Shown one piece after another: positions 36,938-58,330 of a stretch of DNA of 64,000 nt. A program made the translations under genes and the position numbers. Under the pieces are notes generated by a model. The model saw only the letters and a program-made list of their open reading frames with translations, had not been told where the DNA came from and ran no database searches. Every line of letters begins with the position of its first letter. The first letter of the stretch is position 1. The stretch is from Glandiceps talaboti (taxonomy: Eukaryota; Hemichordata; Enteropneusta; Spengelidae). The stretch lies in assembly GCF_964340395.1 (NCBI RefSeq), contig NC_135562.1:797501-861500 (forward strand), given 5' to 3'.

Positions 36938-39077
36938 TGGTCAGTCTGTCGGTCTGTCTGTCTGTGTATGCATGCATGTATTTATTTATTTATTTATTTA
37001 TTGCATCCCTTTTGTTTCATGGACTAACTAAGTATGTCAGGAGCAGCACTGGCAGTAAAGTTACAATATACATGTACATTTGTATTACTAAAAATTAGAG
37101 AAAATATGACCAGTATATCAGGTACAGAAAGAAAACAAAAACAAAGGTACTGTATAAACTAGGGAGGAAACTAAAATAAACAAACCTAAGTATCTACTAC
37201 TCCTTATCCATGTTTATATTAATAGGGTGTCACCATACACTAATACATGTAGTCTAAATCACCCGATAACACTAATTATTTTTCAACTTCAGCTTGGAAT
37301 TGCTGTGTTTTGAACCACAGAAGAGGATATGGACCAGTCTATGTGATCTCCCCTACTCTCTTGTCAATGTGGCTATGTATAGTGCAGTGGCATATAGAAA
37401 TGACATTTATGTTACAGGTGGATTTGATGGACAGCGTGGGGGCGCTATTAACCAAGTCTGGATATACAAGACAGCAGAGGATACTTGGATTGGATGCAAG
37501 TCTCTTAAGAAAGCAAGGTATGAAGTCATACTTTTGTCCTAATGTACATGTACATAGAGCTTTAGGGGAATTAACATTAACAAGTGGTAAAAGTTGACAT
37601 CAACAAGTTATGTGAAGTAATTCATATTATGTAATTTTATTTATGAACATTGCATATATAAAAGTCTTGTTTGTTGTTAGTTCAACTGAACTATAAATGC
37701 AATATTGCTATAGGCATTACTGGGTACAGTTGTGTATGTATTACTAGGTATGTGTGTACATGTGACACATATCTGTATTAGGTATGTGTGTACATGTGAC
37801 ACATCTGTATTAGGTATGTGTGTACATGTGACACATCTGTATTAGGTATGTGTGTACATGTGACACATATCTGTATTAGGTATGTGTGTACATGTGACAC
37901 GTGTCTGTATTAGGTATGTGTGTACATGTGACACGTGTCTGTATTAGGTATGTGTGTACATGTGACACGTGTCTGTATTAGGTATGTGTGTACATGTGAC
38001 ACATATCTGTATTAGGTATGTGTGTACATGTGACACATGTCTGTATTAGGTATGTGTGTACATGTGACATATCTGTATTAGGTATGTGTGTACATGTGAC
38101 ATATCTGTATTAGGTATGTGAGTACATGTGACACATGTCTGTATTAGGTATGTGAGTACATGTGACACATGTCTGTATTAGGTATGTGTGTACATGTGAC
38201 ACATATCTGTATTAGGTATGTGAGTACATGTGACACATGTATGTATTAGGTATGTGTGTACATGTGACATATCTGTATTAGGTATGTGTGTACATGTGAC
38301 ACATCTGTATTAGGTATGTGTGTACATGTGACACATGTCTGTATTAGGTATGTGTGTACATGTGACACATGTCTGTATTAAGTATGTGTGTACATGTGAC
38401 ACATATCTGTATTAGGTATGTGTGTACATGTGACACATATCTGTATTAGGTATGTGTGTACATGTGACACATGTCTGTATTAGGTATGTGTGTACATGTG
38501 ACACGTCTGTATTAGGTATGTGTGTACATGTGACACATATCTGTATTAGGTATGTGTGTACATGTGACACATGTCTGTATTAGGTATGTGTGTACATGTG
38601 ACACATATATGTATTAGGTATGTGTGTACATGTGACACATGTATGTATTAGGTATGTGTGTACATGTGACACATCTGTATTAGGTATGTGTGTACATGTG
38701 ACACTTGTTTGTTGTAATTCTCAACACACATTTTAACACTGAATTGACATTTTTTTCAAGGTATCAACACACTTCGGCAACTCTGAATGGTCAGATCTTT
38801 GTTGCTGGGGGCTACAATGGTAAACATGCTTTGAAAGAAGTAGAATGTTACAGTATTGAGGAAAACAGATGGAAGCTGATAGAACCAATGAAAGAGGCTG
38901 TCTCTTGTGCATCATCAACATCTGTGAATAGAAAGCTGTTTGTGATTGGTGGAGTCAAAGACTGTACAAGTGAGAGTTATCCATCCATCCAATGTTATAG
39001 TATAGACACGCATGATTGGACTAGAATTACTACACTGAAAGTAGACAAAAAAGGTAATATTTACATATTGTGTTCTC

Positions 39078-39132
<55 letters not shown>

Positions 39133-40295
39133 GCATGTCTGCATGTCTGCATTTTGTATGGAAAATTTTCAGATACCCGAAAGTTTGTCTTTTTTTTAAG
39201 AGTGAAAGTGAACCATAATACTTATTCCTAATATTAATACAGTACATTATTAAAAGATTATGTCTTACAATTAATGTGACTCTTAATTCAATTTTAATAT
39301 GTTAATTACTGAGATGATAGTTGTAATAATTTACTACAATTCTGTTGCTAGGTTACCAGAGTGTTTTGATCAATGATCTGATCTACATTGTTGGTGGTTC
39401 ATCTAGACCGACCATCGTGTATGACCCAACTACTGATAAACCTCTAGAGGTCGCCATAACACATGAAATGCATCTCTGTCCTGGTGCAACAGTACTTAAT
39501 GGTAAGTTGTGATGTTTACCATAGCCCTGTCACGTAGTCCCAAACCCGAATGGGTCTCTGTAGCATTTGTGTTTGTTTGTTTATGTGTGACTGTGTCTGC
39601 ATAACAGAAAATCACTGGGAGCAATTCCCAGCACAAAAATTATTTTAAAAAAAAAGAAAAAAAAAAAAAGTTGTGATGTTTACCATGGTCCAAAGGCTGA
39701 ACAGCACTCCAAGTGGCCAAACTACACAATCTTTTGTCTTTATGATAACTGGTGTATGGTATATTCACTACCAGTGTAACTTTGTGTACTGATATGTGTT
39801 AGTTTACAAGTCTAGTGATATCAGGTAGTAGAACTCTAATTCTTGGTTCTAATACAAGTTGTGTGTGCACCTGATAAGCCAGATGATCACGAAATGTTGT
39901 GTTCTTTTAACTTGAAATAGAACTTGACTGTTGGTACAAACTGTTACATTGTTAGCAAACATCTGGGATCATTATTTCATCATTTCTTGAATGTGTGGTA
40001 TGTTTTATACAAATTTGAGCCTTTTGTTTTTTCAGGTAATATTTACTTGACAGGAGGTGACTCAGTGACTAATAGAACATCAAGTACTGTAGAGTGTTAT
40101 GATCCATCAACTGACCAGTGGATGGTTTTAACAGATTCACCTATTCCTAGTCCTGTCTACTGGCATGGTTGTGTTACTATACTAAAGAACATCAAGGATA
40201 TAGAGAAACGATGTCCTAGGACTCCCCTACCAGTACATCCCATAATGCTTTACAGAGGGTATGGTGAAGCTGATCCTACCTTTGACCCCAGATAA
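35867..40295 (+). CDS. Kelch-like protein (BTB-BACK-Kelch), probable CUL3 adaptor (complete coding region)
   Basis: Exons 35867-36840, 37293-37517, 38761-39053, 39352-39501 and 40036-40295 join in phase to 633 codons plus TAA. An acidic N-terminal tail (DPDEDEEEE, residues 23-30) precedes a BTB domain at about residues 46-152 (SDITDTILLV, FPCHRAVLAG, YFRAMFSSDLRES). A BACK domain follows at about 157-260 (LDVSNCLGIHQLAERH, LLSEKFF). Six Kelch blades are marked by IVGGSNQ, VTGGFDG, VAGGYNG, VIGGVKD, IVGGSSR and LTGGDSV. Proteins of this type bind CUL3 through BTB-BACK and recruit ubiquitination substrates through the Kelch propeller. The precise KLHL orthologue is not clear to me, so no symbol is given. 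The start has a GCCATGG context directly after an acceptor. The last 20 codons or so and the stop are one unit of a degenerate tandem repeat that continues downstream. Confidence 0.92.
36848..37004. repeat. (GT)n-(CTGT)n-(TTTA)n compound microsatellite
   Basis: It begins 8 bp after the Kelch exon 1 donor (AGAG|GTAATATATG): about 23 GT units, then CTGT units to about 36965, then five TTTA units. A UG-rich intron start of this sort can influence splicing. Confidence 0.96.
37738..38706. repeat. 34-bp minisatellite, Kelch gene intron 2
   Basis: About 29 copies of TTAGGTATGTGTGTACATGT plus GACACATATCTGTA, varying from 30 to 34 bp because of small indels in the ACACATATCT part. It ends about 55 bp before the exon 3 acceptor. 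Each unit contains AG|GTATGT, a decent donor-like word. The exons are not copied. Confidence 0.95.
39077..39130. repeat. (CTGT)n microsatellite, Kelch gene intron 3
   Basis: About 13 CTGT units, starting about 23 bp after the exon 3 donor. Confidence 0.95.
39525..39667 (+). mobile_element. Short retroposon (SINE-like) with 21-bp target duplication
   Basis: AAGTTGTGATGTTTACCATA and the next base (39504-39524) are repeated with one mismatch at 39668-39688. The 143 bp between begin CCCTGTCACGTAG and end in an A-rich tail of about 25 nt. CTGGG-AGCAATT-CCCAG at 39615-39631 has the 5-bp stem and 7-nt loop geometry of a tRNA T arm. Together these fit a non-LTR-mobilised, tRNA-related SINE inserted in Kelch intron 4, with the target duplication starting two bases after the donor GT. 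Confidence 0.7.
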
Positions 40296-40562
40296 GCCAC
40301 TCATTCAATACATCCCATAATACAGTACCCAGGGTGAGGATTATCTAAACTTTGACCAAAGATAAAACACCCATCCAATACATCCCATAGTGCTTTACCA
40401 GGGGTATGGCGAGGGTGACATGAACTTTGACCCCAGATAAACAACTCATCCAGTATAATGCTGTACCAGTGCAGGGTGAGGGTGACCAAACCTTTGATCT
40501 AAAATGAACTCTCCACCAAGGACATCCCATAATAGTTTAACCAGAGTGAGGCTGACCAAAAA
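40235..40562. repeat. Degenerate 65-77-bp tandem repeat spanning the Kelch stop codon
   Basis: Five diverged units each begin near ACATCCCATAATGCTTTAC and contain a GGGT(A)TGG/GAGG core, CTTTGACC(C/A)(C/A)AGATAA and ACCATCCAAT-like ends. The first unit is coding and gives HPIMLYRGYGEADPTFDPR plus the TAA stop. The rest are 3' UTR. Units differ at many positions, so this array is older than the others. Confidence 0.85.
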
Positions 40563-41760
40563 GTTTTAACACAAGGTGAACTATCCTGGCAGTTTGTGTG
40601 CTATGGTTCAAAATCAAACATATTTTGGGAACTTTTGAATACTGCATGCATTTTGGTTTGTAAAATATAAAGTATTTTATCCTTTGAAATTGGTGGATAC
40701 ATTCATCTGGGAAAATATGTTCATTAAAAAAAAGCGATGGGAACATTTGAAACATACACAACATTGTTGTATTGAATTGAACAACATTTCAGAAATGACA
40801 ATATTACTAGAGATAATTGATGTATGGTATGAGAATGGAGATAACATGTTACAAATATGGACTTGCCTTTTGTCTTCAGATCAGTCATTCTTCCATCATA
40901 TTAAACACTTTGTCAGGTAGTGTGGTGTAACTAAAGGAAACATGACTTAGTGACAATTTTGTATTTGATAAAACCATAAATATTCATAAACAGAGAGAAT
41001 TTCTGTACACATCTATGGTTACAACATTATAAGAATTCCAAACTATGGGTTTATGTTAGTGTGTGCTTTTCAGCTTGTCTTGACACTATGGTCTCTATAT
41101 TAATAAGAACACATTGTTCTATTGAGTGAATATTTCTGATGTATCATCAGGATTTCTCCTTTCAGAGACATTATCACTATATTGTGATTGATGTCCATAG
41201 TAAATATCACAATCACTTCTGATTAACTCTTCCAAAGTGATTGTATTTCACTGTCTCAGATTTATTCTATGTTATACAAATAGAGTGGTGTGAGTTTGAA
41301 GCCTGTCTACTTCCTAAAAATATCAGTTCTTGCCAACACCTTTATGATTTGTAATCATTGTCCAGTTGAAGCAATTACAATGTTTCGTTAGACACAACCA
41401 AACTGTACCAATGGGTTGTATCATATCAACAGGTTGTATCATAGCAATGGGTTGTCGGAGGACTGTGGTTCAATAAACACTAAATAAAATACAGACAATA
41501 GAGGACATTGTTCAACATCCAATCAGGATGAACCTTGTAACCACTTCATATGAACATCCAATCAGGATGCATGTGACTCTTCTTAGTGTACAACCAATCA
41601 GAAAGAACCTTGTAAGTGCTTTACATTACATGTCCAGTGGATCAGTTCATTTTACACAACCTACAACACTTCAATTATGAACTTGTGTGTTCCAACAGAA
41701 AAGTGAATGTCTTCATTTTCATGGGTTTTTTTTGGCAATATTTGAAATAAAGTTGTAAAA
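40563..41760 (+). other. Kelch gene 3' UTR / downstream region
   Basis: AT-rich sequence without another gene. AATAAA words occur at about 41470 and at 41746. Confidence 0.5.
41746..41751 (+). terminator. Candidate Kelch-gene poly(A) signal
   Basis: AATAAA is followed within 30 nt by TGTGATCTTTGTTGTGTC, a GT-rich downstream element. Confidence 0.5.
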
Positions 41761-41764
41761 TATA

Positions 41765-42518
41765 TCCTGTGATCTTTGTTGTGTCATTGATACCATTCTC
41801 TTTTCTTGTCAACATCTATAAGATTGTATAAATCAGAGCTCGGTAAGTCTGGGGTGAAATTGAAGGATAATTGTTCTGTATACTAGACATCAATAGGGCT
41901 TCTTTACATGGCCATACATATACACTGTATAACCACATATCTGAACAAGTAAGAAAATACATGTACCTAGTTTTACCCTTCAAAGCATGTCACTTTCAGC
42001 ACGTCACTTTCAGAATGCACTTCAGTTCAGTTCAGATAGAGGGATAAGATATCTTGCAGATAATAAGAGTCCCTTTTATAGTTCCACTTTTATGTAGACA
42101 GTTGTGTTAATTCTTGAGGGCATTAAAAACTGATCTGCGTTGACAACAGTTTCTGGTCATAGTTTTGGATGTAAAGAAGAATTTCTTGGTATTTAGTCAC
42201 ATACGGTACTAATATGGCATCTGGTAGCCAAGCAATTGACAAACATGATACAATTTGAACAAGGTAAAACTGAATGGCTTCTGGAAGGATGGTGAACAAG
42301 AAGATTACAAAACCTAAGCAAAAACAAAAGAAATTATATATTTGCGATGAGGGCGCATTTTATGATTATCAAAATGGCCGCCTCCATGTTCGAACAGATG
42401 ATTGCACAAGCCTTTTATTGAATACTTGAAATACCTTTTCCGAGAAGCGAAGGATCTGTTACTTCAACATTTATAATTTATGAAGATCATCTAAATCCAC
42501 CTTCACTCCAAACAGAAG
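41765..42518 (+). promoter_or_regulatory. ELP3 upstream region and 5' leader
   Basis: Intergenic sequence between the Kelch gene and ELP3. CpG content rises after about 42330. A short upstream frame begins at ATGGCCGCCTCC (42374) and ends after 15 codons; if transcribed it would be an upstream ORF. No TATA box is evident. Confidence 0.35.
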
Positions 42519-52159
<9,641 letters not shown>

Positions 52160-52168
<9 letters not shown>

Positions 52169-52437
52169 AGTGACAGGCGAGTGTCAAGGTTCAATATGAA
52201 GCTACAACCTATCAAAGATTCAAACTCAGTTGTAAAGTGACAGGCGAGTGTCAAGGTTCAATATAAACCAACAACCTATCAAAGTTTCAAACTCTGTTGT
52301 AAGTGACAGGCGAGTGTCAAGGTTCAATATAAACCTACAACCTATCAAAGTTTCAAACTCTGTTGTAAGTGACAGGCGAGTGTCAAGGTTCAATATAAAC
52401 CTACAACCTATCAAAGATTCAAACTCAGCAAACACAG
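52160..52437. repeat. About 67-bp minisatellite spanning the ELP3 stop codon
   Basis: Four copies of CAGTTGTAAAGTGACAGGCG and the following AGTGTCAAGGTTCAATAT...CTATCAAAG(A/T)TTCAAACTC. The first copy includes the last two ELP3 codons (Gln-Leu) and the TAA. The others form the start of the 3' UTR, so GTTGTAA recurs every 65-69 bp. Confidence 0.93.
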
Positions 52438-52542
52438 CAATGCACAAAAATGTATGTCCTCAAACGACCTCAGGCTTGCTGACTACATACATGTACCATC
52501 AGACTTTATGGCGTTATGTATACAGTGTGTAACTGAAACCCT

Positions 52543-52722
52543 ATTGTACAAACAGCAAATACATGATATCCAGTGACATTGTACAAACAGCAAATACTTG
52601 ATATCCAGTGACATTGTACAAACAGTAAATACATGATATCCAGTGACATTGTACAAACAGCAAATACATGATATCCAGTGACATTGTACAAACAGCAAAT
52701 ACATGATATCCAGTGACATTTA
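52543..52722. repeat. 35-bp minisatellite in ELP3 3' UTR
   Basis: Five copies of GTACAAACAGCAAATACATG plus ATATCCAGTGACATT, with one or two substitutions. Confidence 0.95.
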
Positions 52723-52884
52723 CTTTGAAGCACATTGACTCAGTATGACTAGTTTGGAGATGGACAATGTGATGAATTTATTTTTATACCCAAACAATGT
52801 CATAATGTCCTTTGGTGTATTAAATCTGGGGAACTTTGGGCAAGGACGAGCGATGGATGTTGCAAGCAGCAAAGCAAAGGCTGG

Positions 52885-52890
52885 AATAAA
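52885..52890 (+). terminator. Candidate ELP3 poly(A) signal
   Basis: AATAAA about 720 nt after the ELP3 stop, the first canonical hexamer downstream of the 3' UTR repeats. A second is at about 53600. Confidence 0.5.
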
Positions 52891-53699
52891 CAATATTTGA
52901 AAATGACGCTACACTAAGCCGCATCTGTTTGCCTAAGCAAAACAGGTAAAAACTGATAACTGATTGGACAGGTAGGTCTCAGATTTAAAGATCAGTTAAT
53001 AAATAACTTAACCATGAATTTGTGGCAAGAGCTCTACCATCAGATTACGATGTGATACAAGGTAGTCCAACGACTTGACTTATCTTATCTAGTGATTATA
53101 CATTCAGAGACTTTATGTACACAGGAACAGGGAACATTCAAGTACTTTGACGCATGGAAAATGTTCAACACCATTTTTGGCACAACTGAACTGAGGTTCA
53201 GTAGTGCTATTAAAGGGCATGGTGAAATGTCTGTGTATGTGAACGACTTAAAGTAAAATCCGTCAGACCGATTGCTTGTAGATTTGGCGGAGACATTACT
53301 TTTGGTGTCTAGATGAGAAATTATTCAAATGAAAATGATCAGATCAGATACATCCAAAAGAGTGATTTTCTATCAGAACAGTCCTTCTTTTACAGTGGAA
53401 ATCTATGATGTATGGTTATATAATGTGATACAATGTTACATAATCACTTGGCTAAAGTCCATGGGATGTCCCATTATCCTGTAGGAGTGTTTTCATGTTT
53501 GAAGTGTGTTTCTCTCACTGTATGTGTATGTCAGACATTGGATTTCAGTTGTGCTGCAATACTATTGGCAATATTTTTGCTTAATAATGTCACTGTATGA
53601 ATAAAACATCTGTAAAACCCATTTTGTGTATACTATACTATTATTATCAAGAGCTGCAAAGAAATCACTAGACAACTTACTAGATAGAGATGTTGTGTC

Positions 53700-53960
53700 C
53701 AGACACACACTGTCAGTCAGTCAAACATACATACATACATACACAGACACATACATACCGTACATACACAGACAGACACACACACACACATACATACATA
53801 ACACACACACACATACATAACACACACACACATACTGTACATACACAGGCAGACAGACACACACACACATACATACATGCATACATACATACATACATAC
53901 ATACATACATACATACATACATACATACATACATACATACATACATACATACATACAGAA
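53700..53960. repeat. (CATA)n and (CA)n compound microsatellite
   Basis: Mixed ACAC, CAGA and ACATAC words with three repeats of CACACACATACATA, then about 21 pure CATA units. Confidence 0.97.
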
Positions 53961-54479
53961 CCATTCCATTACCTCTCCTTACAGGAGGTAATATAGACGA
54001 CAACTTACTACAGATGTTTCCAGCAAACCATTTATTTGTTCCAATACACCTTCAATAATACAAATATTCCAAGTAGCAGGTGTATATGCTTATTTGTCAA
54101 AAAATCTGCATATCACCAGATAAGCACCTGGTATTTCCCCCAACCAACTTCCTCAGAATCATGTTCAAATCCATTTCACAGTTTCAACCTTTGCAAGGTA
54201 AATCTGAACTTCCAAAAACACAGAATTAGTGAAAAATCAAAGTACATTCCTCCCCTAACTTGTTTTAAAACATATACAGTGGCAAAATAAACAACATACA
54301 AATAATTGACCCACCCTTGATTTCCTTTCATTTCCCATGCTATTTACATATTACATTTCCCTGAAAATAATCATGTTACTTTTTCATAAGTTTTGATATT
54401 TGCACTAATATGAACACAAAAATTGTATAAATTACTAAAGTATTTATGGTTCTGGGTACAATATCACTGCGATGGTGTT

Positions 54480-54548
54480 GGACTCCCTATCCAGGTGCTG
54501 AAAAATCAGACTCCCTATCCAGGTACTGAAAAATCAGACTCCCTATCT
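54480..54548. repeat. 28-bp unit, 2.4 copies
   Basis: GACTCCCTATCCAGGTGCTG plus AAAAATCA repeated in the ELP3/TM9SF4 spacer. Confidence 0.9.
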
Positions 54549-55098
54549 AGCAAAAACCTTTGAAAGTCAATGATATAGCATAGCAACTATATCACTAACT
54601 TTCCAGTCAAAGATACAAGGGCTTGATGTACTTTTCAGAACTTCTAAAACTGAAATAAGTTATGAAATCATTATGTAGTCTATGTTTTCAAACTAAAGTG
54701 TTCATGCATAAATGAAATGATAATTAAGAATTACAGGAAATTAGACAAGGTGGGGGAAAACACCGCTCTCTTCCAGTCATAACATACATGAAATACAAAA
54801 ACTATCTGGTTACCAGACAAAAATTACACAGGAATGTGAAAATTAGTAATATCTATAAATGTTAACATAAAGCCTTGAAGTAGGTAGTCTAGAGGCTATC
54901 CACTGGGTTTGAATCTGAAGATCTCTTTACCACCCCACCACCCCTATCCATTGGTTTTTAACGAATATAACTCAATGATGAGCTGAGATGAAATTCAAAA
55001 TCAAACAAAGCCACCCACACAGTTATTAACACCATGTCTTTGTTAATTGAAAAATTCTACCAAATGATAAGTTAAGAGTTTATTGTGGGCAGTTACAT

Positions 55099-55256
55099 AA
55101 TGTCCAAATATGGTAGCTTTGTCAGATCATAATGTCCAAATATGGTAGCTTTGTCAGATCATAATGTCCAAATATGGTAGCTTTGTCAGATCATAATGTC
55201 CAAATATGGTAGCTTTGTCAGATCATAATGTCCAAATATGGTAGCTTTGTCTGATC
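55099..55256. repeat. 32-bp minisatellite
   Basis: Five copies of ATAATGTCCAAATATGGTAG plus CTTTGTCAGATC, all but identical. Confidence 0.95.
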
Positions 55257-55351
55257 AGGATTGACTAGTACACAATTTACAGCATTCTAACAATTGGGGG
55301 TTTGCTCATTAGCATGAACTATTTTTGGTTCATGATTTCTCATAGCACCAG

Positions 55352-55864
55352 ATGATTTGATACTGCACTGGCATTCAGACTATATAGTAGATGATTTGAT
55401 ACTACACTGGCATTCAGACTATATAGTAGATGATTTGATACTACACTGGCATTCAGACTATATAGTAGATGATTTGATACTACACTGGCATTCAGACTAT
55501 ATAGTAGATGATTTGATACTACACTGGCATTCAGACTATATAGTAGATGATTTGATACTACACTGGCATTCAGACTATATAGTAGATGATTTGATACTAC
55601 ACTGGCATTCAGACTATATAGTAGATGATTTGATGCTACACTGGCATTCAGACTATATAGTAGATGATTTGATACTACACTGGCATTCAGACTATATAGT
55701 AGATGATTTGATACTACACTGGCATTCAGACTATATAGTAGATGATTTGATACTACACTGGCATTCAGACTATATAGTAGATGATTTGATACTACACTGG
55801 CATTCAGACTATATAGTAGATGATTTGATACTACACTGGCATTCAAACTATATAGTAGATGAAT
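55352..55864. repeat. 39-bp minisatellite
   Basis: Thirteen copies of GATGATTTGATACTACACTG plus 19 bases, with four substitutions in total. Because 39 is divisible by three, open frames of about 175 codons run through it on both strands; these are not genes. Confidence 0.97.
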
Positions 55865-57119
55865 ACAATAACTCATAATCAATCAAACAAACCATGGTAA
55901 TATCTTCTACAATAGGTGAACTTGTGGAAACTTGCAAATATCTACTGGTCCCTACATCCTATCTTGTGGCACATTTGGGGCACTTTATTGCAGTAGAACT
56001 TTGATATAGTTAAACAGGGAGAGTAAAACACACATCACATCACATGGTTTACTTTGGTTTAAAAAAAAAAAAAACTTGAATGAAAATCTGTAAAAATAGC
56101 ATTCTTCAGCACAGTGAGTCAAGATTGAATGAAAACTCAGTACGTGGCTTCATTAATGATATTGCTGTTCCATACCATAACATTTGTTATCGTGTCTGAA
56201 TGCAATGAGAGCCTTGTCTCTAGATCAATGATAGGGGTCTTGTCACACATGTGATATAAGCTTTGTCACGTTTCACACAAGGTTTGTCAGGTGTGAGCCT
56301 TCTCACCCCATCTAAGATGAGCCTCTTCACAACTTTCATAAAAGGATTGTCAACAAATGACCCTTATAGTACAATGCTTGCCAGGTGTGAGATATCACCC
56401 ATGTAATATAAACTTAATCACACATCATATCGGCCATGTTTTGTCAAATTTTATCAGCACTTCGTAATATGTCGTCATGTATATGATATGGGCCTTGTCA
56501 CAGGTGTAACATCACTGTTGTCACACATGTAATATAATGCTTATCACACATATATGTCCCTTATCTTCTTGCATGATGTAATCACAGATAATATCAACTT
56601 TGCTATACATATTCAATACTAACTTGGATGATACAAGGCAGCAATAATATTAAAAGAACTGTGCTGTAAATATTTTGAATAGTTTTAACAGATTGGGGGT
56701 TCAACTCTCAAATGCTTTCATAATTTGTAGTTTTGAGTTTACTATAGACAAATCCAACTCATTGCCTACTGCTTAACACATCAAGGTAATAAAACTTACA
56801 TACATATTGCCACAAATATATATAACAAATAAAACTTTACACAAAGTTTAATCAAATCATAAAAGACTAAATAATCATGTTAGCTGTTTCTGTGTATGCA
56901 TTATTAATTTGATCCAATATTATACACTCAAACTTTTAGTTTTAGCAAGGCTGTTTTCTTAAGTTATGTACAACAGTTCAGAGGCAATTCAAGTTAGAAT
57001 ATACTGTATAGTATATATATAACAAAAGGCACTTTTTGCACAACTTAGGTAAAACTGGCAATATTCTTACCGTCTAACTTGATCAATAAGAGTTTGTACA
57101 CAACTATGATGAACACTGA

Positions 57120-57240
57120 AAGCAATAATTTATATCTGGACAAGTCATATGGGATGAGGTGGAGTGGGGGAAGCAATAATGTATATTTGGACACGTCATA
57201 TGGGTTGGGGATGAGATGAGGTGGAGTGGGGAAGCAAAAA
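57120..57240. repeat. Two-copy about 60-bp block
   Basis: AGCAATAATTTATATCTGGA...GTCATATGGG...GATGAGGTGGAGTGGGG occurs twice, the second with a short internal insertion. Confidence 0.85.
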
Positions 57241-58330
57241 TATATAATTTATGTTCAGTTACAAGACTTTGCACCCCTTTAGTGGCAGCGTAAAGAAACC
57301 ATGTTTATTTACCCTGTGTGAGAATGGATTGAAGGAAAATGTTTTTTTCCGTCTATAAAACCCATTTTTTACCTATAGCTGCACTGAGTTTGCAAAAAGA
57401 GATGCTTGTAATTTAAAGGGTCACTTTGAAAAAAAGGATTAAAACATTAGGTGTTAAAAACAGCGATGTAATTCTGATGGCTTCACTGATAAGATAACAC
57501 TAATGTGAGAACCTGGGATTGAAACCCTGGCCTTTAAGTAGAAGCAGAATGAATTGTGTACAACATCATCAGCCTATAAACACAAAATGACAGGAGTCTG
57601 AGATAACATATTAACACTGGTTTCAAATAATGAATTGTGTAAAACATGAATTTAACACACAGTGACGGGATATATAACATAAACCCTAATTCCAAAATTA
57701 CTGACAATTTGGCTATGGATATGTTATGTAATTACAAAATAAACACACTTCACCTACATGCAAATATGAAATAAACTGTGATCGAAAATAAAAATGTCTT
57801 CAAAGTCTACATTGTAATTTTTGTTTAACAATTTGGTAAGCAAAGCAATCTCAATAATGTAGATACAATTATGAAACATGCGATACATTTGAAATCAATT
57901 TTCTGAACCCTCTTTTTGAATGGCAACAAAAGTGAAATACATATTATATGAAACATAGTAGGCTCTACGATGTACTTTATATTTTGGCAATGACCATAAA
58001 TCTACTTTGTATGGTCTCTAAACCAAAATAACATATTAAAATATCTTACTTTATCTCCCACTACAAGACTTGTGTCCTGAAAATGGATAACTTTTACAAA
58101 ACCTGAATAAAAGGAAATAAAAGAACTTTATACATCCCCTACCCTCCCCTCTCCTTGATAAAGTGGAATCACCCATCAACATAGTTAACATGCAGAGTGC
58201 ACCAAGTTTAATTTAAGATGGGTAAATCAGACCAGTTGTCTGATCACGGTCATTCTACAATAAAGTGTTATTACCAATGAATACGTGAATGAATTCTTTA
58301 TATAAATTGTTCTGGGATATTTAACAAACT

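Larger units (their letters stand above)
52895..58330. other. Spacer between ELP3 and TM9SF4 (tail-to-tail), possible long 3' UTRs
   Basis: No coding region is recognisable. It holds the microsatellite at 53700-53960, tandem repeats at 54480, 55099 and 55352, a degenerate TCACA-rich stretch at 56240-56600, and a two-copy G/A-rich block at 57120-57240. The Tyr/Cys/His frames here derive from repeats. Part may be the 3' UTR of TM9SF4, which is read right to left. Confidence 0.55.

Noticed and set aside
37738-38706. CRISPR-like direct repeats
   Set aside because: Units are contiguous, without unique spacers, in an animal intron. It is an ordinary minisatellite.
42374-42421. Possible upstream ORF of ELP3 (MAASMFEQMIAQAFY)
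   Set aside because: It is short and the transcription start is unknown. Its resemblance to the TATDN1 start (ATGGCCGCCTCC) is probably chance or a shared promoter word, so it is kept only as a note.
55340-55882. 173-180-codon frames of 13-residue repeats on both strands
   Set aside because: 39-bp minisatellite in an intergenic spacer, open on both strands only because of unit length.
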